Assembly (NCBI GenBank): GCA_021234535.1
Contig: CM037829.1
Span: 31,716,962-31,780,961 of the forward strand
DNA length: 64,000 bases
Reading direction: 5' to 3'
Source: Stichopus chloronotus
Taxonomy: Eukaryota > Echinodermata > Holothuroidea > Aspidochirotida > Stichopodidae
Within the stretch, counting starts at the first letter, position 1; every line of letters starts with the position of its first letter. Made by a program: the position numbers and the translations under genes. The notes below the pieces were generated by a model. It made no database searches. It was not told the origin of the DNA and saw only the letters and a program-made list of their open reading frames with translations. Below, piece by piece: positions 12,501-22,600 of this stretch.

Positions 12501-14572
12501 GAAGACCCAAGCACACCGTAGATGACGCTGGAGAGGACACCGGTGTAAAGACCATACTGCCAAAGTTTGGAAGAAGATATACCTACAAATCATGAATTAG
12601 CTAGATAACCATTTGTGCATAAAGGAGAGTGAGGACAAGCTAATGGTTGCTCTTCATGTTTTCGACAATGACATGTGCTAGGTAAAGGACAACGATATTG
12701 TACAAATGTTTGGACCTGGGTGGTTGCCATGACAGCCAGTGTTGTTTGAGTCCAACTGGCACTTGTCTCTGAATATCAGCACAGGGTCTAAAATTGCACG
12801 CTTTCGAAATGGACTGAAATTATCAACACCTTAAAAAAGTACCGACGAAAATCACATCCTACTGCAAATCAAACGACGCATCATTTGACCATGATCTATG
12901 CCTAAAAAGCATCATGTGAGTCTGATTTTGAGCAATGTGGCAAAATGTACACATAAATGAAAAAATTAATGGCTGAAAAGTGAGACAGAATTTAGGAGGG
13001 AGGGCACACTTGCTTGTTGGAACAATTACCCAGGACTCAAATTAAGCTGGTGACCTCTTTTTGGTCATAATCATTACATGATCTATGAGACAGTCACCAG
13101 CATTCACCGTCTTTTTGTTTCACACTCCACGTGCGTTATAATTGGTAGATTATTTTCCTTTGAAATCCAACAGCATTTCAGTACCGGTATCTTGTAAGCT
13201 AGATAAGTTACAATAACATGGAGCACCTCACTGTGTTCTATACTTTCTTTTCTTTCAGTGTGTCCGTGGAAGGATGCCCTTAGCATTTGCTGCCACTTTG
13301 CAAGGGAAGTTGGGCTTGCTGTGTATTTGAAGGGCACAAAGAAACCTCTCACTTAGTTAGTGCCCTTCACAGAGCAATTTAATTCATGCATGAGTGTCTC
13401 TTTGTCATTTTACCTACTACAAGAAGAAGTCTGTGGAGGGAAGAACTATATGACCTTGACATAAATGCATACTGTATTTCTAGCCAGGCAATTTCTGGTT
13501 GGTGGATGGGAATCACAAGACACTTCAGTGCAAAATTACCCATTGGTTCTCAAGAATTGTTTGTGCGGTCTACCAATTGCAAAGATTCTTACATCACTTT
13601 CATCTTTCTTATTTCAGAGACTCTGAAGTTTGAATTTCATTGGTACAAAACTTGCGACGTGGTCCCTGCAGTGTTCCTGACAGGCACCGGTGGCTGGGAT
13701 AACATCCACACTCTTCGTGGGCATATCACGTGTCATTATCTGATAACGGTGCATAATATTTCCACGAGGAGTGTTGTATTTAATATTTCTAGGTTCATTA
13801 GTATAGCTAGACCCTCGATTACTGTAAACTAAAGCACAAATTAAAGACTGATCAGAGGAATTTCTAAAGTAGGTGGAGTGAGGGCGACCACAGAAGGAAA
13901 TTTTTGCCAGCTATGTGGGCTAACCTCCAAGAAAGAAAAATCAGTTTCCCCAACTAAAACACACAAAAAAAATCATTTGTGCACATTGCAATATGTACAT
14001 ATATATATATATAAATATATATCTCACAGACCAATTTATCTTCAAAGGTCAGTGCTCTTCTTGGGTGAACGAGCAACATACAATAAATGCATGAATGTTG
14101 GATACAGTTTATATTTGCTGCATTTATTCGTACAAGCCTGTTTCGAAGAGATGTGTTTAAATGCCTCCTGTCATCAGGGAATTATGCTACTCCATTAGTA
14201 TGTGGGCAGACAAATGGACGGGTAGATAGGTAGGTAGATAGATAGATAGCAATTATCAAATTTCCTACAGTGATACATACTTCAAATGGTAATCCGACAA
14301 TAGCTGCATATGCCAGAGCTTGAGGTATTTCTGTCAAAGATATCACCAAAGATGCGAAGACATCATAAAAGAGATACTCTGGTTTGTAAGTCGAGGCCCA
14401 GGCCAGAATCGGTAATCTCTTCCTCCAACTCTCAGCAGAGCAGTAGTTTCCCAAGGAGGTGCGACCCTTTTCGATTAGCCGTGATGTGTCGGCAGACCCA
14501 TCCTCTCTTGGTTCCTCTTCCTTCGTGTCATTAGGATCTTCATCTGTCTCCATCTTATTAAGATGTATCCAG
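389..14572 (-). CDS. SLC26A11-like: Second, diverged SLC26A11-like transporter (copy B), 5' eleven coding exons
   Basis: Spliced gene running off the left edge. Coding exons in transcript order: 14553-14281, 12556-12340, 11126-10961, 9735-9681, 8748-8646, 7356-7208, 6145-6073, 4803-4753, 2728-2668, 1330-1134, 573-389. This gives 1530 nt (510 codons) covering the whole membrane domain; the STAS exons lie beyond position 1. Exon phases equal those of copy A throughout, and exons 2, 3, 4, 7, 8, 9 and 10 have identical lengths. The 5' part is clearly SLC26A11 (SAESWRKRLPILAW, PQALAYAAIVGLP, GSSKDVSIGP). Exon 2 is only about one third identical to copy A by hand alignment. Several signature positions differ: GFGNAASL for GFTSASA, KQLK for GQVK, LDYTVAKKYG for LELIAIGKAFA, ITASSIR for VTGSFSR. 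The reading frame is intact, so it is probably a functional paralogue with altered transport rather than a pseudogene. Confidence 0.88.
1134..1330 (-). CDS. SLC26A11-like: SLC26A11-like copy B, coding exon 10
   Basis: 197 nt encoding RSSILYHAEVKTGLSSIITG, then FIPLASLAAVVFISVYPYI and LKKMWKIN. The IP.(S/A).LAA.(V/I)I core is retained, but RTAxNxQSG is replaced by RSSILYHAEVKTG. The acceptor is TATGTAG and the donor AACA/GTAAGT. Confidence 0.9.
2668..2728 (-). CDS. SLC26A11-like: SLC26A11-like copy B, coding exon 9 (61 nt)
   Basis: Encodes GFCNFLGSFVSAYPITASSI plus a split arginine, phase 1 in and phase 2 out. It aligns exactly to copy A exon 9, but VTGSFSR becomes ITASSIR, so the serine next to the conserved arginine is isoleucine. 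The acceptor is ATCCACAG and the donor TTCG/GTATGT. Confidence 0.88.
4753..4803 (-). CDS. SLC26A11-like: SLC26A11-like copy B, coding exon 8 (51 nt)
   Basis: Encodes GRINSYKVEDNQEFLAL, matching the conserved loop (N-x-Y-K and D-N-Q-E) of copy A exon 8 at the same length and phases. The acceptor is GTTTTAG and the donor TTAG/GTAAGA. Confidence 0.9.
   Translation of the reverse strand, partial: DESIHTKLKITKSFWH
6073..6145 (-). CDS. SLC26A11-like: SLC26A11-like copy B, coding exon 7 (73 nt)
   Basis: Encodes AISVAIIVVPLMPFVLDYTV, then AKKY. It has the same length and phase as copy A exon 7, but the glutamate-containing LE(L/S)IA(I/V) core of the family is replaced by LDYTV. The acceptor is ATCACAG and the donor ACG/GTAAGA. 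Confidence 0.88.
7208..7356 (-). CDS. SLC26A11-like: SLC26A11-like copy B, coding exon 6
   Basis: 149 nt, phase 1 in and phase 0 out, encoding RIVLVVFTMTFVTWILELQG, then KSGFISVVGNVTSGIAF and VPELGNLHAYQ. The extracellular loop with G.V..G resembles TGKVNEG of copy A. The acceptor is TCTTTTCAG and the donor CAG/GTAAGT. Confidence 0.9.
8646..8748 (-). CDS. SLC26A11-like: SLC26A11-like copy B, coding exon 5
   Basis: 103 nt encoding KIASDVKEWREKKDDQELSR, then WQVSCLWILWIISL. It matches the charged loop plus helix of copy A exon 5, one codon longer. The phase forces the donor CTCT/GTAGGT, which is weaker than usual. The acceptor is ATCTTCAG. This is the least certain boundary in the gene. Confidence 0.75.
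9681..9735 (-). CDS. SLC26A11-like: SLC26A11-like copy B, coding exon 4 (55 nt)
   Basis: Encodes NYWDLIVGVASLLVLVLLT, a membrane helix equivalent to copy A exon 4. The acceptor is CATGCTAG and the donor ACG/GTACGG, phase 2 in and phase 0 out. Confidence 0.88.
10247..10259 (-). promoter_or_regulatory. Perfect DR1 nuclear-receptor motif
   Basis: AGGTCAAAGGTCA on the minus strand, a direct repeat of AGGTCA spaced by one base (RXR/HNF4/COUP-type). It lies in the intron between copy B exons 3 and 4. The motif is seen; function is unknown and it may simply be repeat-borne. Confidence 0.35.
10758..10825 (+). repeat. tRNA-derived SINE head (Pol III A and B boxes)
   Basis: TGGCCAAATGGT at 10761-10772 resembles the A box of Ser/Leu-type tRNAs, and GGTTCGAATCC at 10804-10814 is a perfect B box. 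Spacing is right for a tRNA promoter, but the middle does not form a convincing anticodon arm, so I read this as a SINE head in the intron between copy B exons 3 and 4 (9736-10960), antisense to the gene. The 3' end of the element was not resolved. Confidence 0.6.
10961..11126 (-). CDS. SLC26A11-like: SLC26A11-like copy B, coding exon 3
   Basis: 166 nt encoding GAISSFISTSVVVGFGNAAS, then LIIIIKQLKFLLGLTF. It aligns without gaps to copy A exon 3, but GFTSA is GFGNA and GQVK is KQLK. The acceptor is TCTTGCAG and the donor CAAA/GTAAGT, phase 1 in and phase 2 out. Confidence 0.9.
12340..12556 (-). CDS. SLC26A11-like: SLC26A11-like copy B, coding exon 2
   Basis: 217 nt, phase 0 in and phase 1 out. 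It encodes YGLYTGVLSSVIYGVLGSSK, then DVSIGPNVLVSLLVSSFG and a helix ending IIQIILSCTRL. Threonine of the usual GPTA is asparagine here (GPNV). The acceptor is TTTGGCAG and the donor CTAG/GTAAAG. Confidence 0.92.
13997..14023. repeat. AT dinucleotide repeat
   Basis: ATATATATATATATAAATAT-type run in the intron between copy B exons 1 and 2. Confidence 0.8.
14215..14251. repeat. GATA-type microsatellite
   Basis: GGTAGATAGGTAGGTAGATA followed by further GATA units, in the intron just downstream of copy B coding exon 1. Confidence 0.8.
14281..14572 (-). CDS. SLC26A11-like: SLC26A11-like copy B, coding exon 1
   Basis: The acceptor TTCCACAG sits just above 14572, followed by 19 nt of 5' UTR and ATG at 14553 (A at -3, G at +4). 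It encodes 91 residues. An acidic head (METDEDPNDTKEEEPREDGS) contains further on DTSRLI, which fits the [DE]xxxL[LI] sorting pattern. Next come YCSAESWRKRLPILAW and the first helix with EIPQALAYAAIVGLPFE. The donor is GAA/GTATGT, phase 0. Confidence 0.9.
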
Positions 14573-16739
14573 CTGTGGAAATAAGAGGTGCAAACATAAA
14601 CTGCACGAGTCATAATGTATATGCATAGTGCTACATGCATTCATCACATCGTAGTGAAACTACAAAACAAACTACATATCACGTAATACATATTATGTAA
14701 TACATATTACATATACGTATTTCACACACATACATTTGACTGATTTGTGCCGTGCTCTTTGTCCTACCAATATAGGTTCAACATGCTATATGGGACCATA
14801 AACCTGCCCATGCTGTGAGAAACAAATAGGCTCATTAAGCCAAAGTTCCTGCCTGGAGAATTAAACTCCTGAATGTTCAGCTGCAATGAATCCACATCTC
14901 ATACATCTACCCTTACCTTTGCATGATATGCGCCCAACGAGGAAATTACGCTGTTGCACTTGGATATCAGTACGATACGGTAATAGTCTATTTCATCCAT
15001 CGAATGATATTACCAAACCACCAAGCTTGTTACCTATGTAGAGGAGTATCTTGTAGAAGGTGAAACTATGGCTTAATCAAGCTTTGTTATTTCTAGCCTC
15101 ATGGACATATAGCACTAACTCAAGCAGTGTTTATCTGCATTGTCCAATGGCATCAATTAAGGTAACAACAAAAGACATTGAAAATCTTTCAAATATACAA
15201 GAAAATATACCTTTCTTTTATACAGTGTCAGAATTAATGCACTTGACAAAGTGAAGTTTGCAATTGTCTTGAAATGTTACACTACGAAAGATGTATGGTC
15301 CATCAGTGTCAATAGATTAAGATTAACCAGCTGATAGCTAATGCTGAATTGAACCCCAAAAGCCATGTTTGCTACACCAATTTAGACAAAAGGTAAGTGT
15401 GGTATATCTTGTTGATACCAAGGTATTTGTCGTAGGTCATTTTTATCACCTCACCTTAACTCTATCCCACTCAGGTACCAAACAATTGACATGGATATAG
15501 AGACATTAAATGCCTACATTTGAACATCTTAAGCATCATGGCAGGGAATAGCTGTCATACCCATAAGTGAAAATGTGTAATTGAAAAGGGAACTTCTCTT
15601 CATATAGGGCAACTTTTTTGACTATGTTCAGGAGACCAATTTCATGCATTACCTCTCTAATTATCACAATTTGGTACAACACAGATAGAACATGGCTTAA
15701 AATACTACAAGGACCATTACTCACTATGACACCGGATGGCCAATTGGGCGACTGATATTTTTGAAGTCTAGTACTCGCATACTGCCACTCTCAAGTTACT
15801 TGTAACTCCTACTTGGTATTGGTTGCTATGTCGTAACTGCCACCAACACACATATGTTATACTTTGAGCAGGAATTATTGTTGGTGGGTTAGAACTGATC
15901 TTCTTGTTTATAAAGTTGTCAGACATGTCAGGCTAGTAAGCCTAATTGGGGAACAATAAATTTAAAAAAAGGTGTGCTATAGGTGCTAAATATGCAGGTG
16001 TTATAATTCATTCAACTTGCAAAATAACATTACTTCAAAATGTCCATGAATCTTTTTCTTTTGCAGTTTTAAAATTTCCACGTGGGGCATGACTGCAAGG
16101 AAAGTTGGGTTTTTCGGGCCAAATCACATATTATGGAGATTATCACGCATATCAGTTTTAATAACACAATGTAATGTGTGTACAAGCCAAACGTAACACA
16201 GTACAAGATACCCTTCTACAATACATGTGCAATATGGGCTTCAAGGTTTGTAAATCTGGCTGCAATAACATACAGTAGATCATAATAAGATTCACATCTA
16301 ATTTCACTCGACAATTTAGCATTCTCCTGGGGAAGGTTGTATAAATAAGCCTATGAAGCGCCTACGTAATTCTAGCTGCATGAAATTCATTCCTTCAATT
16401 AAAGTATGAAGTACACTCTTCATATACAGTAACAGGATACTGTGTAGGGAAATGACCAAGAAACCCTAATTGGGGTGTATATCAAACTTGATGAATTCCT
16501 ATAAAAATAATAAAGAAACGTACATAACAAAAGGTGTAAAAATCTATACAAAAGTAAAACGGTAGAGCAACAGACATCTGGCCTGCCCAGACTAGCACTT
16601 TTCAGAGAGACATGAAGTTACGTGATATAATTCTAGCCTGTAAGAGCAAGTTAGCACCAATACACTTTTTCACAAACAAAAGTCCAGTTCAGATTTACAC
16701 TACAGACACACTTAAGACGTCACTTTGTAAGGCCTATTA

Positions 16740-17300
16740 CCAGCAAACTTTTAAAAAGCTCAACCAGCGTCAATAGCTGGACTATGACCTTTGACCTCCT
16801 CCTGAGGTCAAAAACAGAGGCATAACAAATATGGTGCATTAAGTCACTGCAAAACATACAACCAACCAGGCTTTCATTCTTGAGATAAGGCACTGCTCTA
16901 ACACAAGATCTTCACAATTTGACCACTGCTGAAATTAGATTACCTTTGACATGATAAAGAAAATTATGATTTTTGTACCTCAAAATTAGGTTCACAAACG
17001 GTCCATACCAAGTACAAGGTCACTTTGTTCCATTAGCTTCTGTACTTGCAATAAGTGTGTTTGCGAGGTTTTAACAGTTTGACCCTTTATTGACCTCAGA
17101 TGATATTTGACCTCCATTTGAGACAATAATGGGGCTCTTGTACCCAATGTGGTTCACAAACATACCAAATATGAGATCAGTCCCTGGTTTGGACTATTCT
17201 GCCATATTCTTGAGATGTTGTGTTCACAAGCAAGAATGACATCACAAACACATGCTAATGCACACATACACATCATGATTAAGCCTACATACTGTATGTT
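16740..17300. repeat. Dispersed repeat rich in TGACCTTTGACCTC motifs, copy 1
   Basis: Contains TGACCTTTGACCTCC, then GTTCACAAAC, CAAATATGAGATCAGT, ACATGCTAATGCACACATAC and CATCATGATTA. A related arrangement (GACCTTTGACCTCC, CCAAATATGGGGTCAGTTA, AAATGCACACATACAAACC) occurs at about 26360-26530, so both belong to one old interspersed family. Confidence 0.55.
16785..16797 (-). promoter_or_regulatory. Perfect DR1 nuclear-receptor motif
   Basis: AGGTCAAAGGTCA on the minus strand inside the dispersed repeat at 16740-17300, about 2.2 kb upstream of copy B exon 1. Confidence 0.35.
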
Positions 17301-19454
17301 AACATTTATATTATCAATACCAAAAAAAGAAAAACATGATTCCAAAGGAAGACTTCCTCTTTTAACTGATCAATCTCTAAACCCTGCATCGATTTACCTA
17401 GTACTATAAGTTACAACCAGTACATGGCTAAATTGTGGAATAGTAGCTTATACTGTATGTCACACACAGCTGATCCTTAGATGATTGTCAATAATACATA
17501 CACTGGTGAAAAAGAAAACTCTGACAAAGCAACATCTACATATGAAATAAATTTCCTTACCATTAAGGTTCACATATGACCGGATGACCAGTGATGAGAT
17601 GCTGCAACTATCACCTTGTAGGACATACAGTTAATGTCAGCCTGGACTTAACTGCAAGCTAGGCTCTGAACAGCTTATTGGATATAAAGCTATAACAGTA
17701 TATGACTGACATACAGCTATAGCAAACCCATGCACTGACAACATGTAAATTTGTGTGTCAAAACCACTACCAGCATACCAACTGTGCATATGCATTGGGG
17801 CTCGCCTGGCAGACAAATACCCGTAAAATTAAGATATGACTTCAACCGACCAACATATGGATATACATCCATCTGAGAGATGCGTGTGTTAGCTGGCATG
17901 GGTAGACCTACATGAAGTATCAACAGACAAGTTTGCTTATGTCAATCAAGTTGGGGGAGGGGCTGCCAAATAATTCCTGACTTCTTTATACTACTACCAC
18001 CAATTGCATGAAACTCAGATATGTATTCCACATATACCGTATATGTATTCCACATGTACTACCAATACGTGGATTCCACAAAGAGTAATTAAGCCAAGAA
18101 ACTTTTCATCGATTATGCATGCTAATGAAAGCAAATCAGTATAGCTAATTGACCTATTGCTTCATATGGTGATAATCAGAACAAACACTTGAACAGCTGT
18201 CCTTGAAGTCCCACATGATGTGAATTTTCTTAGCTCATTATTCTCATCATGCAAGGACACCAAAATTATATCTTTATGCTTATAAATCACAATTACGAAG
18301 ATTACACATGACAAAGTGACTTGACTTTATGACTACATGCTATCTGCAACTCATTGCCACCAGTACAACTGGGAAAAAAAAAAAAAAAACACTTGCATAT
18401 ATTGCATCAATCAAACTCAAAATACAGACTTGCATCTTGGTGATCTAAACAACCATATAATTAAAGGTATACCTTTTAACAGCAGTACTGAACAACTTAT
18501 ATTGGAATCCTTACCAGCATGCTAAGCTTGAGTGAGCAGCTAGTCACACTTGAAGTTAAGAAATAAAAGTATGCCTCATACAAATACTGGCTCAATGGAT
18601 ACGTACAGGTTGCATTTTGTTTGAAATCACACTATGGCAAGCTGCTCTTCCAAAGAATCAAGGCCATTGAATGCCAGAAGTAAGGCAGCTGTGCTCCTTT
18701 ATGCACATCTTGCTCACAGCTAGCATACCACACATAGTATTTTAGCTCTGGCTTCAAGATCAGCCAAAACAGACTATTTGAACAGCTGCTGATTTCAAAT
18801 CAATGACAACCTGTACCGACACTCCATCCTGTGTAAAAAGTGTGGTTTGCATGGCATTGCTACAGTTTCAACAGTTTGGGGTAAAGCTCAAAACAGCTGC
18901 CAACCAAATGAGAAAGCAACCAGAGAGCCATATGCTTGATCAAGGGTTGGAGATTGCTTCCTAAAATTCGCTACTGGCACAAATATGAAGTCATTACTCT
19001 TATACACAATCGCATACTCTTCTGTACAATCTGCCCTGCATACAGCCAATCTGTTACATTGAATCAGATGTAACGACATTTAGACGTCATGGATCTATCT
19101 TCCATTCATCGGTCGATACTAAGCCCGGCTTGGTCGAGAAAAAGAACTTGGAAAAGAAGCAAAAGTAACATGATGCCTACCACCACAGAAAAAGAAGATC
19201 TAGAAAGATTGTATGAGGAATTTTACTTGCATCAGTACAGTTCTACAGAAGCTCTTAATTTATGTTTTTCTTGGGTACATTTTGATACGCCCCTGAAATA
19301 TCCTCAAGTACCATTCAGTTTACATTAGGAATGAAGGTCAGTGGCAGCATGGGCGCATCCTTCTAAAGGAATGGGGGGACAGGGGGAGTGAGAGGCAAGT
19401 GGTGCCCTCATCACTTACATGAAAGATAAAATTATGGGAGGAGTACCTTAAGCT

Positions 19455-19600
19455 TAGCCTAGCGCCACCATCGGATGGCGCAGAGCGTACTAGAAAATTT
19501 TGGGATACAAATACACCCTAGATCACAGGAGATCGCCTTCCCACTCTCCACAGGTGCCATTACACATCTGTGACACCACCCCATGAAAAAATGCTGCTGG
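19455..19600. repeat. Dispersed repeat with GCGCCA...TGGCGC hairpin, copy 1
   Basis: Contains GCGCCACCATCGGATGGCGC, then AGAGCG, GAAAATTTTGG and a ...CTAGAT..C..GA.ATC.CCTT.CCA block. The same order of blocks recurs near 43310-43410, so this is an interspersed repeat. Element ends are not resolved. Confidence 0.6.
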
Positions 19601-22600
19601 GAGAAGTGGTCCCCCTGCATTCCCCCAACCATAAAGCCACTGATAGGGGTTAGTACTTTGCACATGTACATATATACATAACCGTGACCACCACTGTCAG
19701 GACAAGAGTATGTAACTTCAGCTGACGACGACCTTTGACATGCATGATCAATCCCATTTGCATCTGATATCTGAAAATGAAACAGCTACGACAACTGCAG
19801 CTAAGGTGTGTCCCGTATACCAATGCCAGATAACAGTGACCATGGTGGGATTTCCACAAGTTGTTTGAGTCCTCCCACACTACTATTTTCGATTTGTTGG
19901 ATTTCCTGCAAAAAAAAAAATCACAAAATCTGTGCAAATTTTCATTGTCTGTGGATTAGCAAAAGGGGCCGGCAGCAACAACAAGGAAGATCTTCAACTG
20001 TACCAATTAGTTCGTGCTTACAAAAATGAATATCAGATATATCGGTATAAAAGAGATTTACAGGGGTTCATTGAGTTGTTTCACAAAATTCCAGATATTT
20101 TGTTATATCTGTTGAGTTTAACTCCTATGTTGATGGTAAATGGTCAACCCTCAGATATTCTGAAGATCTGACATATAACTGAGGCAACAAAGATAGGATA
20201 ATTAAATATTGAAATCACTTCTTGAAAATCTGTGACCAGACACTTTTTGCCACACAGTACTAAGCACAGGCAACTCCTGTTCATAAAAATTGCAACTTTC
20301 TCACATTTTCAAAACACCTAGGGATGTATACATGATTAATGAGGCTAATTAGAAGTATCGGCATGCAAATGTTTCCTTCAAACATGTCACAGATGAGCAA
20401 TTATCATCTCAACGAACCACTCTAACTAAACAACGAAAAGTACATGCTGTCAACTTTACAATCATGGATGTCAAAGAAATTATTTATGCAATGCTAAGTT
20501 AGCCTTGATAAAATTCTACGTTCATGTCAAAGACATCCCCCATTTTTGGAGGTTCTGCAAACAAATTTGAAGATTCCCTCAAAATGTCTGCAATTGGGAA
20601 ATTCCTTACCCTCCCCCCTGCATTTTGATGATAGCAACAGATGCTTATGTATATATCACCATTTTCAATGCTATCAACTACTGTAGTTATCGAGTGACCT
20701 CACCTCAGCTTCACCTTTTCTCCAGTGAACAGTGAGCACTCAGCACATGACCATTTCATGACAATCAACCAAAATATCCCTATTTTTCCACTTATTTCCC
20801 AATTTGTACATTTTTGTGGTTGGGGGGTTCTGTAAAATGTAGATCTCCCTATTTTGGGATCAGGCAGGTAGGTCTATAAACTTTTAATTGAATTTTCAAT
20901 CCTCTGTAAAAAATATCCCATATAGTACGTCAACTCTGCCCTACATATCTGCAACTAGTGAACCTGTATGTGCTGGTAGCTATATACACCATACATATCA
21001 ACTAAGTATGTTTGGTTGCACTGTGACAGGTGAATTGGTATTCTGAAAGCACCAGTGCACTATGGGTTGGCATTATTAAGGTGGGATCTGCTCCTGATTC
21101 TGCCAAGTGGCCCCACCAAAGTGAACATCTGAAGAAATAAAAGGCCAGAAGTATTTCAGATATTTTCAATAGTCTCTGATTAAGGTTGAATGTTAAAACA
21201 GGATTTTCAAATTACGATTGTTTATACCACATGCCACAACTGCCTCACTAAATGGTTAAACTTTCAAACCACTACACTTCGAAGTGACAAAGTGGTCACA
21301 CACTAAACACACGATGGAACATACAGGTCCCTGGTAACAAAGAATTTTAAATATCATGTAGTTTCAAACACGGAAATACTGTCAACGATTCTTTTTAAAG
21401 GCAGAAGAGATCAGGAAACATTTCACGACTTATAACATCAGATGCTAAGCACAGAGATGGCTTTTCAGGGTAGCAACAACTTTCTTGTTGCAAGTTCATG
21501 CTCTTTCTCTCCCTTAGCCATTGCCAACTTCTAGGGATTTGTCCCAGTCAGATGTGTGATGTTTTTGAGGTCTCATACCCGGTGAACACAAGTGAACTCC
21601 TTAAAATCACTTTGAATAGAGTATGAAAACAAGCTATCATATCATGCACACAAAGGCACTCTGGTTTTTGCATTCTGAGGATTGATTACATTTTGAGGTT
21701 TTCACATTTCATTCTCTGCCAACCTCAGTTGAACCTTTGACCCCATCCCAAAGCAGATCAAGTTCCTGTGTTCACTATATGGTCGAGCACTTTTCTGTCT
21801 GATATTAGTTCTGAAAAGGCTGAGTATGTTGTGATACCTTGGTTAGAAGGTATTTCGTCCTCTGCAACTATAGACCCATTGCAACCTCTTTGAACTTTGA
21901 TTTGCACCAAATCTCAGCGTGCATTACACTACGTTTTCATATATGGGACTATTTGATGTCCAGAGTCTGAGAATTTGCACATTTTACTCTCTTCTCATCT
22001 AAATATACCTTTGACTGCACCCACAGAGGACAGCATCCCTGTGCTCATACCAAGATTTGTCCACCTTAAGAAAAATAACATTTCATGCCTTTTCCATAAC
22101 CATTTCTTGACCTTAAATGACCATTTCCTGACCAAACGTAACAAAATTTGAACGATGAATAGTGATGAAGCGATCAGGTATGTTTTTCTTAACTGACAAA
22201 AATATTAGCAGCCTGATTGAACCTTCCCTGACTTTCCATGATTTTTACAAAATATCCTGGACTGTCCATGCCCGGAAAGTGAAAATAAAATTTCATGACT
22301 TTTCTAATCCAGAAGAATCCTGTCACAATAAGGGAACCACTTGTCAATTACATGGCTTAAGGAGTTTAATATCCTGTGTCATTTTGCTTTAAAGGTGTCA
22401 CACATATCACTAACCTAGAGTTCAAAGGTTACTCTGCCTGCCTTTGGTAATATGCAAAAGACAGGCAAGAAAATGCAGAAAAAAGATCAAATAAAACAGT
22501 TGTATCATATTTCTCTCATGTTAGTTAGTCATCAACAGCAATTTATTCAAGAAATGAAAGTCACTAATTGCAAAATTAAGAAAATATTGAGTCAATTCTC

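Larger units (their letters stand above)
12557..14280 (-). other. Intron between copy B coding exons 1 and 2
   Basis: 1.7 kb. It holds AT and GATA microsatellites. A 148-codon plus-strand open frame at 13386-13832 has no recognisable domain and I treat it as chance. Confidence 0.6.

Noticed and set aside
13386..13832. 148-codon plus-strand open frame
   Set aside because: Lies in the intron of copy B on the opposite strand, no domain I recognise, no supporting splice sites; length is within chance for AT-moderate DNA of this size.
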